From JBPRGH01 sp051418055 (lineage in GTDB: Bacteria > Bacteroidota > Bacteroidia > Cytophagales > Cyclobacteriaceae), in the NCBI GenBank assembly GCA_051418055.1, contig JBPRGH010000085.1, positions 1 through 64,000 of the forward strand: 64,000 nucleotides of DNA, in the 5' to 3' direction. Position numbers and translations under genes: made by a program. The notes under the pieces are model-generated. The model searched no databases. It had not been told where the DNA came from and worked only from the letters and a program-made list of their open reading frames with translations. Positions 8,723 through 18,333 of this stretch are shown here, piece after piece (the first letter of the stretch is position 1; every line of letters begins with the position of its first letter).

Positions 8723-9925
8723 ATGAAAAAAATATTAATACTTACTTTCTTTTACCTGGCTGCCTCTTTTACTTATGCTCAGGCTAGTCAGGAGCGTGAT
8801 ACCTCTTTGGTTAATAGTGATGAGCCGAAGCAGATCATCCTCATTGAGGATATGCAGATCCAGATTGAAACAACCCAGGCTCTCAATGACCTTTATAACT
8901 TTAAATTTGATGAGGCTGAAAAGCAGTTTCGCTGGTTAAAACAAAAATATGGTTATCATCCGTTACCTTACTTCCTGCTGGGGCTTAGTGAATGGTGGAA
9001 GATAATGCCAAATCCAAATGTGCGTCAGCATGATGATAAATTTGTGGCCTATATGGATACCGTAATTGCTATAAGCGAACGGTTAAAGAATATTCCCCGT
9101 CATGAAACAGAAGCAAACTTTTTCTTAGCTGCGGCACATGGTTTTTTAGGAAGGTTACATTCAACCGAGGAACGTAAAGAGTGGAGAAAGGCGGCGGTTT
9201 CCGGTAAAAGTGCCCTTTCGTATATGCAGGAAAGCAAAGGAAAACATTATCTCAGTCCGGAATTACTTTTTGGCGATGCGCTATATAATTATTTTTCAGT
9301 ATGGGTGCCGGAAAATTACCCTATACTGAAACCGATAATGCTCTTTTTTCCTGAGGGTGACAAGGAGCTTGGATTAAAGCAGCTGAAGGAGGTTTCCTAT
9401 AATGCCTTTTATACACGTATAGAGGCACAGGTATTTTTAATGCGTATTTTAGGAAATTATGAAAATGAACGAACTCGCGCCCTGCAGATAGCTGAATACT
9501 TGCATCAGGAGTATCCTGATAACCCCTATTTCCATCGCTATTATGCCAGGATGCTTTATACCATGGGAAGATTTTCTCAGGCCAAAGATGTATCACTGGA
9601 AATACTGCAGCAGCTGGATAGCGGAAAGCTTGGCTATGAAGAAACAACGGGAAGATACGCCGCTTTCTTCCTGGGCCAGATTTATGATAACATGAAAGAC
9701 TATGAAAATGCAGCAAAATATTATGAGCTTTCAGCAAAATATTCTGAAGCGGTAGATGCCGAAGGAATGGGATATTATCATTATTCCTTGCTAGGTCTTG
9801 GTGATTACTATCGTCGTATAGGGGATAACAAGAAAGCGAAGGAGTATTATAAAGAAATCAAAAAGCACGCTGATAGAAAGGATCGTATCCATCAGGTAGC
9901 TCGTGATCGTTTAAAAGCACTTTAA
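8723..9925 (+). CDS. Secreted tetratricopeptide repeat protein
   Basis: About 400 residues from MKKILILTFFYLAASFTYAQ, a clear signal peptide; tandem ATGs at 8720 and 8723 are equivalent, and the TTG at 8702 is an unlikely start. The mature part is almost entirely helical with TPR-like pairs, for example ALNDLYNFKFDEAEKQFRWL near the N-terminus and MKDYENAAKYYELSAKYSEA near the C-terminus. TPRs mediate protein-protein contacts. The stop codon overlaps the next start as TAATG, so this protein and the following membrane protein are translationally coupled and probably work together. Specific function unknown. Confidence 0.8.
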   Translation: MKKILILTFFYLAASFTYAQASQERDTSLVNSDEPKQIILIEDMQIQIETTQALNDLYNFKFDEAEKQFRWLKQKYGYHPLPYFLLGLSEWWKIMPNPNVRQHDDKFVAYMDTVIAISERLKNIPRHETEANFFLAAAHGFLGRLHSTEERKEWRKAAVSGKSALSYMQESKGKHYLSPELLFGDALYNYFSVWVPENYPILKPIMLFFPEGDKELGLKQLKEVSYNAFYTRIEAQVFLMRILGNYENERTRALQIAEYLHQEYPDNPYFHRYYARMLYTMGRFSQAKDVSLEILQQLDSGKLGYEETTGRYAAFFLGQIYDNMKDYENAAKYYELSAKYSEAVDAEGMGYYHYSLLGLGDYYRRIGDNKKAKEYYKEIKKHADRKDRIHQVARDRLKAL

Positions 9926-11280
9926 TGACCGCCCAGGACCTGTTTATAACCCCCATTTGGCTCATCCTCCTTTCTGTAGGTGCTTATTTGATCAGGCCTT
10001 ATGTAACGGATGAGAATACAAGAAAGTATTTTATGCCTGCGCTATGGGTTAGGTTTGCTGCAGCTATCTTACTAGGGGTTTTATATCAGTTTTATTATAA
10101 CGGAGGTGACACTTTTGCATTTCATACTCACGGTTCCGCTCATATTTTTGATGCTTTTTTAGCTTCTCCTATTAAAGGATTGAAGCTTTTATTTGCTAAT
10201 GGGGAATATGCTACAGGCACATATGAATATGCACGAAAGATCTGGTATTACAGGGATGAGAACTCATATTTTGTTATTAAGGTAGCCGCATTTTTTGATC
10301 TGTTTACGCTAAGTACTTATTCAGCAACAGCTTTGTTTTTTGCTGCTTTTAGTTTCTCGGGACTATGGGCTTTATACCAAATATTTTATCAACAGTACAA
10401 AAAGCTGCACTTTCATTTAGCATTAGCTATTTTATTTGTTCCTTCCGTTGTCTTCTGGGGTTCTGGAATTTTAAAAGATACGATTACATTAGGAGCTATT
10501 GGATGGCTGACTTGGTTCTTTTATAAGATTTTTATAAAAGGGGAATGGAACATTGGTAATTCAATAGGAGCTTTATTGATGCTATACATTTTATATGCTG
10601 TTAAAATATATATCGTATTATCCTTTGTACCCGCTCTTATTTTATGGGGAATGACAAAATATTTCAAAAAAATAAAGTCAATAATCGTAAAGATTTTAAT
10701 AGTACCATTAATATCTGCTGTAGCTATACTCTTTCTATATTTTATGTCTGAAGCGGTTGCTAAAGAAAATCCTAAATATTCTCTTGATCAGATTGCAAAG
10801 ACGGCCCAAATTACGGCTTATGATATACGTTATGGGTGGGGAGCACGAGGTGGAGCCGGAGCTGGTTATGACTTGGGGGTTTTGGATGGCACCTGGCAAA
10901 GCATGATAAATCTGGCACCCTCGGCTATAAATGTAAGTTTATTCCGGCCTTATCCCTGGGAGATCAGTAATCCTTTTATGGTTTTGGCTGCAATGGAAGC
11001 AATTGCTATTTTATTTTTAACATGTTTTATTTTATTTAAACGAGGATTTTTCCAGTCGTTTAAATTTCTTGCTAACCAGAATGTTATTTTCTGTCTTGTT
11101 TTTGCCCTTGTTTTTGCATTTGCAGTAGGAATATCCACTTATAATTTTGGTACGCTAATGCGGTATAAAATACCTTTAATGCCCTTCTATCTCTCTGGAC
11201 TGGTTATATTGTATCATTTGAAAAGCGAAAGAAAAGCTGCTTTATTCGCCTCAACAGAATATTCATCTTCTACCTTCTGA
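9925..11280 (+). CDS. Polytopic membrane protein of unknown function
   Basis: This 451-residue protein has roughly nine to ten membrane helices. The loop after the second helix contains YNGGDTFAFH, and a later segment reads GSGILKDTITLGAIGWLTW. Acidic residues in the first loop and a Lys-Asp in a later one are reminiscent of GT-C glycosyltransferases or EpsG-like polymerases, but I do not recognise a family with confidence. It is coupled to the upstream TPR gene (TAATG) and its last 67 bp overlap the convergent glycosyltransferase gene. A polysaccharide role is suggested only by location. Confidence 0.65.
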   Translation: MTAQDLFITPIWLILLSVGAYLIRPYVTDENTRKYFMPALWVRFAAAILLGVLYQFYYNGGDTFAFHTHGSAHIFDAFLASPIKGLKLLFANGEYATGTYEYARKIWYYRDENSYFVIKVAAFFDLFTLSTYSATALFFAAFSFSGLWALYQIFYQQYKKLHFHLALAILFVPSVVFWGSGILKDTITLGAIGWLTWFFYKIFIKGEWNIGNSIGALLMLYILYAVKIYIVLSFVPALILWGMTKYFKKIKSIIVKILIVPLISAVAILFLYFMSEAVAKENPKYSLDQIAKTAQITAYDIRYGWGARGGAGAGYDLGVLDGTWQSMINLAPSAINVSLFRPYPWEISNPFMVLAAMEAIAILFLTCFILFKRGFFQSFKFLANQNVIFCLVFALVFAFAVGISTYNFGTLMRYKIPLMPFYLSGLVILYHLKSERKAALFASTEYSSSTF

Positions 11281-12284
11281 CGTCCGTTTACCCCCATTTC
11301 TTCTCGCAACTTTTTATTATTTAATAGCTCCTTAAGTTGATTATAAAACTCCTGTTTATCTCCACATAAGTAGCCGTTTTTTCCGTTGTTAATAATCATT
11401 TGATTTACACCTACAGGTGAAGCAACTGCCGGAATTTTCAGGGCCATATATTGAAGGACCTTAAAGCCACATTTTCCCTTGCTCCACTCATCATCTGTTA
11501 ACGGCATTATGCCAATATCGATCTTTAGTAGATCCTTAATTTCAGTGTCTTTTTTCCATTCCAGAAAATCAAATGAACGGAGGTTATAATGTGGATTTTT
11601 ATTAGCGATCACTAAAAATCGAAATTCAGCTTCTTGCTCCAGTCGTTTTAAAACAGGTAATATTAGGTTTAAATATTGCAATGTAGAGTGAGTTCCTGTC
11701 CAGCCGATTGTTAATAAATCTCTAGCTGATTTTTTATACGCCTCAGGGTTATGATAATTTTCTGTATCTATTGTAGTGGGAATAATATTCACATTTTGGT
11801 TATACTGCTTTGCATAATTCGCCAGATATTCATTTCCTGCGCTAATTTTGTAGCTCCACCTGCAGATAGAAGCGACTTTGCTTTTCCATTTTAGTTTTGC
11901 AAGTAATGTTCCTTTTTCATCAGGATCTTTAAGCCAGATAGCATCATCAAAATCATATATAATTTTCTTTTTTAAGATTTTAGCAGCAAGAAACTCAAAC
12001 CAGGGAGGACCGAAAGGAGTCACTTCTCTATGTATAAAAATATAATGGTAATTATGAATTTGAAGCAGGATTATTAATCTTTTCCAAAATCCATTAATTA
12101 AATAGTAAATCTTTTTAAGTAGAGACCCTTTTTTATAAAGCCAATTCCATCCCTCCACATCAAGAAATGAACTAATAGTATATTTGAAATTCCTTTCTTT
12201 TAGAAAATTAAGGTATTGTTCAAAACGAAAACGTTGCGATGGGGCTTTATTGTAGGGGTAAGGAATAATAAATATAATGCGCAA
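11214..12284 (-). CDS. Glycosyltransferase (GT4-like), last gene of the polysaccharide operon
   Basis: This 356-residue cytoplasmic protein starts with TTG at 12284. The start is forced: an in-frame TAA lies three codons upstream, and the sequence right after the TTG (RIIFIIPYPYNKAPSQRF) matches how such transferases begin. A GT-B C-terminal domain is visible: IGWTGTHSTLQYL, then MPLTDDEWSKGKCGFKVLQYMA, the usual nucleotide-sugar binding region with a downstream Ala-Ser-Pro-Val-Gly. It would transfer a sugar to the growing glycan. It follows the epimerase gene by 6 bp and converges with an overlapping membrane protein gene. Confidence 0.83.
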   Translation of the reverse strand: MRIIFIIPYPYNKAPSQRFRFEQYLNFLKERNFKYTISSFLDVEGWNWLYKKGSLLKKIYYLINGFWKRLIILLQIHNYHYIFIHREVTPFGPPWFEFLAAKILKKKIIYDFDDAIWLKDPDEKGTLLAKLKWKSKVASICRWSYKISAGNEYLANYAKQYNQNVNIIPTTIDTENYHNPEAYKKSARDLLTIGWTGTHSTLQYLNLILPVLKRLEQEAEFRFLVIANKNPHYNLRSFDFLEWKKDTEIKDLLKIDIGIMPLTDDEWSKGKCGFKVLQYMALKIPAVASPVGVNQMIINNGKNGYLCGDKQEFYNQLKELLNNKKLREEMGVNGRQKVEDEYSVEANKAAFLSLFK

Positions 12285-12290
12285 GATTAT

Positions 12291-13220
12291 TTAGATTGTT
12301 GTACCTTTCGAACGTAAAATTATTTTAATACCTTCTTCAATAGGCAAAAGGTCTCTATTGAGCAAAGATTTCATTTTAGTTATATCCGGCATTCTCCTGG
12401 CCATATCTCCTTCTTTTAAAGGTGGTAGGTGTACTATGTTGGATTTGGAACTTGTTAATTTAATAATTACCTCAGCTAATTGATTTATCGTAATAACCTT
12501 ATCATTTCCAATATTCACCACTTCATTAACAAATTTATTTTGTTCAAATGCAGTAATGGTGGCATCTATATTATCGTCAATATAGCAGAATGTGCGACTT
12601 TGCAAGCCATCTCCATAAATTGTAATATCATGATTTTTCTTTGCCTGCCTAATAAATTTTGACATTACAAAATCAGCACTCTGTTTAGGACCATAAGTAT
12701 TAAAGAACCTAAAAATGGTGTAATCTAAATCATACTCTTGCTTGAAAGATTTAAAAAAAGCTTCCGCAACATTTTTAACAATAGCATATGGAAGTCTCGA
12801 ATTTAAAGGTGTTGTTTGTTCATTTTGAGGCATTTCAACAGGCTCGCCATAAACTTCAGATGAAGAAGAAAAGAAAACCCTTTTAACCCCGGTATTTTTA
12901 GCAAGTTTTAAAATATTTTTAATTCCTTCGATATCATTTAACACTAATTCGGGATTTTCGAGAGTTCTTTTTACACCAACAAGAGCAGCATAATGGAACA
13001 CATAATCAAATGAAAATGCGGTCATTACAGGTGCTACATCTTCATATTTATTAACATCACATTTAATGAATGTACAGTTATCTTTTGTAGGTACAAAATT
13101 TTTATATCCTGTGATAAGGTTATCCACTGCCACAATTTTATTATCTGGATTTTGAGATAATTTATCTGCCAATGAGCTACCAACAAATCCGGCTCCTCCA
13201 GTTATTAATATTTTAATCAT
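12291..13220 (-). CDS. NAD-dependent sugar epimerase/dehydratase
   Basis: This 309-residue extended SDR has the Rossmann motif TGGAGFVGSSLAD at the N-terminus, the catalytic SSSSEVYG segment and the YAIVKN motif (YxxxK). The fold and the RMPDITKMKSLL segment near the C-terminus fit UDP-sugar 4-epimerases or UDP-glucuronate decarboxylase-like enzymes. It would make a nucleotide sugar for the glycosyltransferases around it. The exact substrate cannot be read from sequence. It is followed after 6 bp by a TTG-started glycosyltransferase. Confidence 0.85.
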   Translation of the reverse strand: MIKILITGGAGFVGSSLADKLSQNPDNKIVAVDNLITGYKNFVPTKDNCTFIKCDVNKYEDVAPVMTAFSFDYVFHYAALVGVKRTLENPELVLNDIEGIKNILKLAKNTGVKRVFFSSSSEVYGEPVEMPQNEQTTPLNSRLPYAIVKNVAEAFFKSFKQEYDLDYTIFRFFNTYGPKQSADFVMSKFIRQAKKNHDITIYGDGLQSRTFCYIDDNIDATITAFEQNKFVNEVVNIGNDKVITINQLAEVIIKLTSSKSNIVHLPPLKEGDMARRMPDITKMKSLLNRDLLPIEEGIKIILRSKGTTI

Positions 13221-13355
13221 GTTTTATTAATTCAATTGATGTCTTTAAAGTAATTGATCCATACAACATATCATAATATAGTTGAAAGGATAAGGTAAAC
13301 TTAAAACAGGGAAATATCATTCCTCCGATTCTCACTGTTAACGAAGTTTTTAAAA

Positions 13356-14588
13356 TTAAATGTTCCTATCATACACTTTTTTATAGACTTCATCTGCAAT
13401 TTCAAAACTCCTATAGCTAACTGCAATTTTACGTATCTCTTTATATAGATCCATTCTATTATTGTTTTTTAAAATTGAATCAATTTCAATAATTGAATTT
13501 TTAAAAGAATGCTCATCCAAAGATTCAATGACAGATCCTATATGGAATTTATTTATAATTTCACTGTCGTCGGAGATATCTTTAGTAATTACAACAGGTA
13601 GACCTAGGGCCCAATATTCACCATCTTTAATAGGTGTACAATATCTTTTAGTAGGTACTGGTTTTACTGGTGTAATAGCAAAATCTGCTAATCCCATATA
13701 ATCAGGAATTTCTTCATGTGAAACGTATTTCACCATTATCTGATTCTTTGGAAAACCAGATAATTCGCATAAATAATTTATTTCCTCTTGAGAATGATTA
13801 GATAGCATTATCACATAAAATTTCTTGCCCCAATGCTTAGCCGCAATTTTTAAAAAGTTAAAAAATTCCTGTTTTAAATAAATACCTCCTAATTTACCCG
13901 CATATACAGCAATAATTTTATTCCTGAGATTAAATTTTGTTAGTAGCTTTTCAGATTTAATATTTTTTTCCGAGAATAAATTTAAGTTAACACAAGCTGG
14001 TTTTATAAAAAAGCATTTCTTTTCAACCTGATACTTTTCTTTCATATAATTCATCATTCCTGCAGTCGCGGAGATAATGCAACTTGCTCTTTCGGATTGT
14101 AGCTTTTCAAGCTTCCATAGTATTTTAAAGGGTAAAGAATTTCGTTTCCATTCTCCATTTTCCACCATAGCTTCTGCGTGAGGTTCATAGCTATCCAGGA
14201 TAAGCTGAGCACCTGTGAGTTTAGATAAAATGTAACCTATAGCGCCGCCTGGTGTGCACCAACAATGCAGGTGAGAGATACCTTTGGTGGTGATTAATAT
14301 GAATAGCTTCAGAATTTTATACCCTAACCTGAAAATAGTTGCGAAATTGAATTTACTATATTTTAGGTTGAGCCATATTATGCCTTCAGAAAGCAGTTTC
14401 TCCTTGACAATTTTCTCCTCTGACTGTTCTAATTGATATTCTTTCTTTTCAAGTGTTAGCAGATAAATATTTTTATGATCCGGAAGGATTTTGCGAATAA
14501 TCCTGACATAGGGTAAGGTATAGGTTTGAATTAAAGCTTCCTTATAACTCCAATAGGTAATCACCAGTAAGTTTTGTACTGGTTTCAT
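13356..14588 (-). CDS. Glycosyltransferase (GT-B fold, family 4-like)
   Basis: A 410-residue protein with two Rossmann-like halves. The N-terminal half includes ISHLHCWCTPGGAIGYILSK and LILDSYEPHAEAMVENGEW; the C-terminal half has IAVYAGKLGGIYL and later IPDYMGLADFAITPVKPVPT with a following Lys-Asp-Gly-Glu segment, where retaining GT4 enzymes bind the sugar nucleotide. Its ATG overlaps the upstream GT2 stop as ATGA (14585-14588). A 135 bp gap to the epimerase gene follows and shows no recognisable promoter or hairpin. Confidence 0.8.
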   Translation of the reverse strand: MKPVQNLLVITYWSYKEALIQTYTLPYVRIIRKILPDHKNIYLLTLEKKEYQLEQSEEKIVKEKLLSEGIIWLNLKYSKFNFATIFRLGYKILKLFILITTKGISHLHCWCTPGGAIGYILSKLTGAQLILDSYEPHAEAMVENGEWKRNSLPFKILWKLEKLQSERASCIISATAGMMNYMKEKYQVEKKCFFIKPACVNLNLFSEKNIKSEKLLTKFNLRNKIIAVYAGKLGGIYLKQEFFNFLKIAAKHWGKKFYVIMLSNHSQEEINYLCELSGFPKNQIMVKYVSHEEIPDYMGLADFAITPVKPVPTKRYCTPIKDGEYWALGLPVVITKDISDDSEIINKFHIGSVIESLDEHSFKNSIIEIDSILKNNNRMDLYKEIRKIAVSYRSFEIADEVYKKVYDRNI

Positions 14589-15499
14589 TGAACTAGATAT
14601 TTTAAAATAATTAAAGAACGCTTTTTAAATATTTCCATTGGATTTGCTACAATACCTTTTAAAAGATAAAGAAGAGCACCTTTTTGATACTGTTTTGTAA
14701 GTGCCAGATGTAATGAAATATAGGTGTTAATACTTCCTTTTAAAATATTAAGCTTGTCTCCAAATGTTTCCATAAATTTAGAATCATCTTTTAATGAAGA
14801 TAAAAGTATTTCACCACGTATTATTAGTGGATCTTTTTTAGTAACAAATACACTTCGTTCATCATGATTAACTACCGTTGAGGTGATAATATTATGACCG
14901 TAGAACGGAAAACGACTGGCCATTCGCAACCATAACTGCCAATCTTCAAATGCGGCAAGTTTTCTGTCTTCATTAAATGGTAAATTCATTGCAATATCCC
15001 TCCGAATGAATACTCCATTACAACTAAGAAAATTACCTTTGATAAGTTTTTTACCAATATCCCCTTTATGACTGTCTATTTTATTTATGATTCTGCCTTC
15101 AGGAGATTTCACATCATACCCTAAATGAAATATTTCTGGATTGTTATTATTGAACACAAATTTGCATCCTTCATTTAGATGGTTTGGATATAGCAAGTCA
15201 TCAGAATCTAAAAAATTCACATAATCTCCGGAAGCCAAGAATATGCCTGCATTCCTAGCAGCTCCACGTTCTTCATTTTTTTTCTTATAATATTTTATTC
15301 TAGAGTCGGTATATTTATTTACAACTTCTTCAGTATTATCAGTACTTCCATCATCTACAATAATTAATTCAAAATTATCATATGATTGATCAAGAACTGA
15401 TTGAATTGCCTTTTGAATAAACTGAGCTCGATTATATGTAGGGATAATTATTGAAAAAGAAATATTGTTGTCACACCTACCAATCCATTGATTTTTCAT
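14585..15499 (-). CDS. Family 2 glycosyltransferase
   Basis: This 304-residue protein opens with a GT-A domain: FSIIIPTYNRAQFIQKAIQS, then IIVDDGSTDNTEE and the metal-binding LDSDD. The region GRIINKIDSHKGDIGKKLIK and an acidic AAFEDWQLWLRMA segment match the ED-W catalytic signature of inverting GT2 enzymes. It would add a sugar to a lipid-linked glycan at the inner membrane. The start overlaps the upstream sulfotransferase gene by 23 bp and its stop overlaps the next start by 4 bp, showing tight translational coupling. Confidence 0.87.
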   Translation of the reverse strand: MKNQWIGRCDNNISFSIIIPTYNRAQFIQKAIQSVLDQSYDNFELIIVDDGSTDNTEEVVNKYTDSRIKYYKKKNEERGAARNAGIFLASGDYVNFLDSDDLLYPNHLNEGCKFVFNNNNPEIFHLGYDVKSPEGRIINKIDSHKGDIGKKLIKGNFLSCNGVFIRRDIAMNLPFNEDRKLAAFEDWQLWLRMASRFPFYGHNIITSTVVNHDERSVFVTKKDPLIIRGEILLSSLKDDSKFMETFGDKLNILKGSINTYISLHLALTKQYQKGALLYLLKGIVANPMEIFKKRSLIILKYLVQ

Positions 15500-16358
15500 A
15501 CCCCAATTTTATTAGAAGATCACCAAAATTGTCTTTAAAATATCTTTTGTGGTTATTGTCAAAATAATTGATCCAATCATTTGATTTGCCACTACGGTAA
15601 TGTGAAGTAACATGATTTCCACCTTTCTGTCTTCCCCCGGATAACTTATCAAATTGAAAATGCGCTACAAAGTTGTTCAGTTTATTTTTATGAATTGATC
15701 CCCTTTTAATTCGAAAAGGAAAAAGTGAGGGATATCTTCTATGCAAAACATTTATTACCCAAATGACATCCAATATTCTCTCTTTTAGAAATGTGGGATT
15801 TTCTTTGTTATACAATTCAAGAAAATCAAATATTTTAATAAAATTATTATAGGGATCTGTTGATAAATCTTCAAGTTTAATTTCCAGAACATTTTTCTGT
15901 TGATAATCCCATTCATACATATCCATGTAAAATTCTTTTAAAAACTCCATCTCGAGAAATAACCCTTTATGAAATGAAACCTGTTTAAGTTTTTTCCGCA
16001 ATTCATAAAGCTCAGGCCAAAGATCTACTCTGTGAGAATATAAATGTGAGTAATATCCAGAGATACAGATATCCCTAGGGTCCCTTACCACATGAGCCGC
16101 CTTATAATTTCTTAAATAGCTGGCTTTAAGCTTACTAGAACTTTGACATAGAACTAACTCTATATTGTTTTTTGTAATTTCCTCGTAGATGTTTTTGTAG
16201 TATTCTGCATCGAATTTGTTGTTGAGATAGTAGGATTTTAATCCTATATAACCACTTACTCTTAAAAATATTTGAATAATCCATTCAGAGGCGCATTTAT
16301 GATGACCAAAAAAGACCCGTAAAGGAAAATTATTTTTTTCAGCAGACTTAATCAACAT
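15477..16358 (-). CDS. Sulfotransferase domain protein
   Basis: This 293-residue protein looks like a PAPS-dependent sulfotransferase. The 5'-phosphosulfate loop is FFGHHKCASEWIIQIF, a variant of the family loop with His-Lys-Cys-Ala-Ser, and the 3'-phosphate site is VVRDPRDICISGYYSH with the conserved Arg and Ser. It is placed between glycosyltransferases of an ABC-exported polysaccharide, so the likely acceptor is a sugar of that glycan. It overlaps the genes on both sides (11 and 23 bp). Acceptor identity is inference; the fold call is fairly secure. Confidence 0.78.
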   Translation of the reverse strand: MLIKSAEKNNFPLRVFFGHHKCASEWIIQIFLRVSGYIGLKSYYLNNKFDAEYYKNIYEEITKNNIELVLCQSSSKLKASYLRNYKAAHVVRDPRDICISGYYSHLYSHRVDLWPELYELRKKLKQVSFHKGLFLEMEFLKEFYMDMYEWDYQQKNVLEIKLEDLSTDPYNNFIKIFDFLELYNKENPTFLKERILDVIWVINVLHRRYPSLFPFRIKRGSIHKNKLNNFVAHFQFDKLSGGRQKGGNHVTSHYRSGKSNDWINYFDNNHKRYFKDNFGDLLIKLGYEKSMDW

Positions 16359-17463
16359 ACAATTTTTGAAGCTTATGTATCATTTGGTCGAGATAAAATC
16401 TCTCTCTTACGTCTTCCTGGCTTTTTGTGCTTATAGAATCCCTTAAAAGGTCATCGCTTAATAATTTGATGACGGCATTATAAATGCCATCTACGCTTTT
16501 ATAATCAACTACAAGGGCGTTTAGATTATCTTTAATAATTTCATGAGCAATACCAGATCGTGTGACAACAGAAGGGATTCCAACGCTCATTGCCTCTATA
16601 TAAGTTTGACCAAAAGCTTCACTTAATTCATCAATAGGAACATGAATAAAGATATCAAAAAGCATATAAAGGGCAAAAACATCTTTTTCAAATGGTATTT
16701 CAATATAGCTATATTCAGGTAAAGTATTCAGCAATTGTTTCATTTCCTCAGCAAAAGGTCCAGCGGCATTAGCCAATATTAATAGTGCATTCGGATATTT
16801 ACTTAAAAGCTTTTTATAGGCGGGAACGATATACTGTATGCCTTTCCAGTGGATGTATCTTGAAATAACTCCAATGACAGGTCTTCTTCCTCCGGAATTA
16901 TACATCCTTCTAACAAAATTTACTCTTTCAGAGTTTTTTTGGGGAATATCATCAAAACGAAATCCATGATGTATTAAATGTATTTTTTTTTCATCCACTC
17001 CTTCTAACTGCACTAGTACTTTTTTAACGACCTCACTAATGGCAACAATATCTGATGATAAATAATTAATTAACTTATCATATTTTACTGCCTTTGGAAA
17101 ATAATTATGATGAATTGTCGAATTATGTCGTGTGTGAATCCTTTTTTTTATCCCTGCGGTAAAAGCGGCAAGTAAACCAATTAATGACGCATCAAACAGG
17201 TGAGAATGAACAACTTGTATTGATTTTTGAATAAGGATCTTCCTTACTTGCACCAATGCACTTAAAAAATTTTTTTTATTTTTATAGTATACACGATATA
17301 CTTCAATCTCGTTTTTCCTTAAAAACTGTTCTAAATTTGAATTACCAGGATTAAGAAGAATAAAAAACAAATCAAACTTATCCTTGTCCAGATGTTCCGC
17401 TACCCATTCAAAAGCCAGTGCTTTATCTACATGTGAAATTATATATACAATTTTAATCTTCAT
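16348..17463 (-). CDS. Family 4 glycosyltransferase
   Basis: About 371 residues from the ATG at 17463 (MKIKIVYIISH); a TTG seven codons upstream is less likely. The GT-B fold shows VVHSHLFDASLIGLLAA in the acceptor half and VIGVISRYIHWKGIQYIV with HVPIDELSEAFGQTYIEAMS in the donor half. The Glu-Ala-x-x-x-Gly-x-Pro pattern (EAMSVGIPSV) is the classical retaining GT4 signature. The start overlaps the upstream FkbM methyltransferase stop by 11 bp. It transfers a sugar in the polysaccharide pathway. Confidence 0.87.
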   Translation of the reverse strand: MKIKIVYIISHVDKALAFEWVAEHLDKDKFDLFFILLNPGNSNLEQFLRKNEIEVYRVYYKNKKNFLSALVQVRKILIQKSIQVVHSHLFDASLIGLLAAFTAGIKKRIHTRHNSTIHHNYFPKAVKYDKLINYLSSDIVAISEVVKKVLVQLEGVDEKKIHLIHHGFRFDDIPQKNSERVNFVRRMYNSGGRRPVIGVISRYIHWKGIQYIVPAYKKLLSKYPNALLILANAAGPFAEEMKQLLNTLPEYSYIEIPFEKDVFALYMLFDIFIHVPIDELSEAFGQTYIEAMSVGIPSVVTRSGIAHEIIKDNLNALVVDYKSVDGIYNAVIKLLSDDLLRDSISTKSQEDVRERFYLDQMIHKLQKLYVD

Positions 17464-18319
17464 CTGAATAAGCGATAATATCAAAATGACAATCGTTCAT
17501 TTTTGGAGGGGTTTCAACATCATAATCCCCATTTACATATCTAAATTTTGTATAATAGTTTTTCAGGAATAGCATCAGTTCTTGTGCAGTTGAGCCCTGT
17601 TGTCGTAAATTCCTATCATTTACCTCAATAAAAAGTGTAGGTCGAAATTTTTCAATAGTTTTTACTCCTCCTTTTAATACATTAAGTTCAAACCCTTCGA
17701 CATCAATTTTGATAAGATGTAGTTGATTTATTCCATTCTCCTCAACATACGCATCTAATGTAACGACATGGACTTTTGGATGATGATTATTATGGATATC
17801 ATGTATTATTCGATTACCACCTTTATTGTTTTTAACTTCTGGTGACATGAAAAAAGATCCTCTGGCATCTCCTAAACCGATCTCATTGAATACAATATTC
17901 CCGAAATCATTAAGGTGAAGATTATTTTTAAATTTAGCGGCAGTAAGGGGGTCAGGTTCGAAGGCGTGGACTCTGCCTTCTGTCCTTTTAGCCATGTTCA
18001 TAGCAACCTCTCCAATATTTGTTCCTATATCAAATATAGTATAATGAGGTTTTATAAGGCTGTAGAGGATACTTCTGGGTTCAAATTCTATACCAAAATA
18101 AACAAGCCACTCCATATAATCACTTATATCCAGGTGGTACTTTATGCCATTTCTTTCGACATGTCTGAAGGAATGAGATGAATAATTTGTGTAATTTAAA
18201 GGAAGTTTGGATAAGAAGGAAGATTTGCTTTTTCCTTGTGTGGCATTTGAAAGAATCTTTTCCAGAAATGGTATTTTGAATATGGAGCGGAATATATTTA
18301 AAAAACGTGTTTTAAGCAT
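17453..18319 (-). CDS. FkbM family methyltransferase
   Basis: This 288-residue protein contains the SAM-binding motif TIFDIGTNIGEVAMNMA followed by VHAFEPDPLTAAKFKNNL, which is the FkbM signature, and ends with HLIKIDVEGFELNVLKGG, also family-typical. FkbM enzymes O-methylate hydroxyls, often on sugars of surface polysaccharides. The N-terminal ~60 residues are basic and may contact the membrane. It lies between a GT2 and a GT4 gene in the same operon, consistent with glycan methylation. Confidence 0.87.
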   Translation of the reverse strand: MLKTRFLNIFRSIFKIPFLEKILSNATQGKSKSSFLSKLPLNYTNYSSHSFRHVERNGIKYHLDISDYMEWLVYFGIEFEPRSILYSLIKPHYTIFDIGTNIGEVAMNMAKRTEGRVHAFEPDPLTAAKFKNNLHLNDFGNIVFNEIGLGDARGSFFMSPEVKNNKGGNRIIHDIHNNHHPKVHVVTLDAYVEENGINQLHLIKIDVEGFELNVLKGGVKTIEKFRPTLFIEVNDRNLRQQGSTAQELMLFLKNYYTKFRYVNGDYDVETPPKMNDCHFDIIAYSDED

Positions 18320-18333
18320 ACGATAAGGTAATT

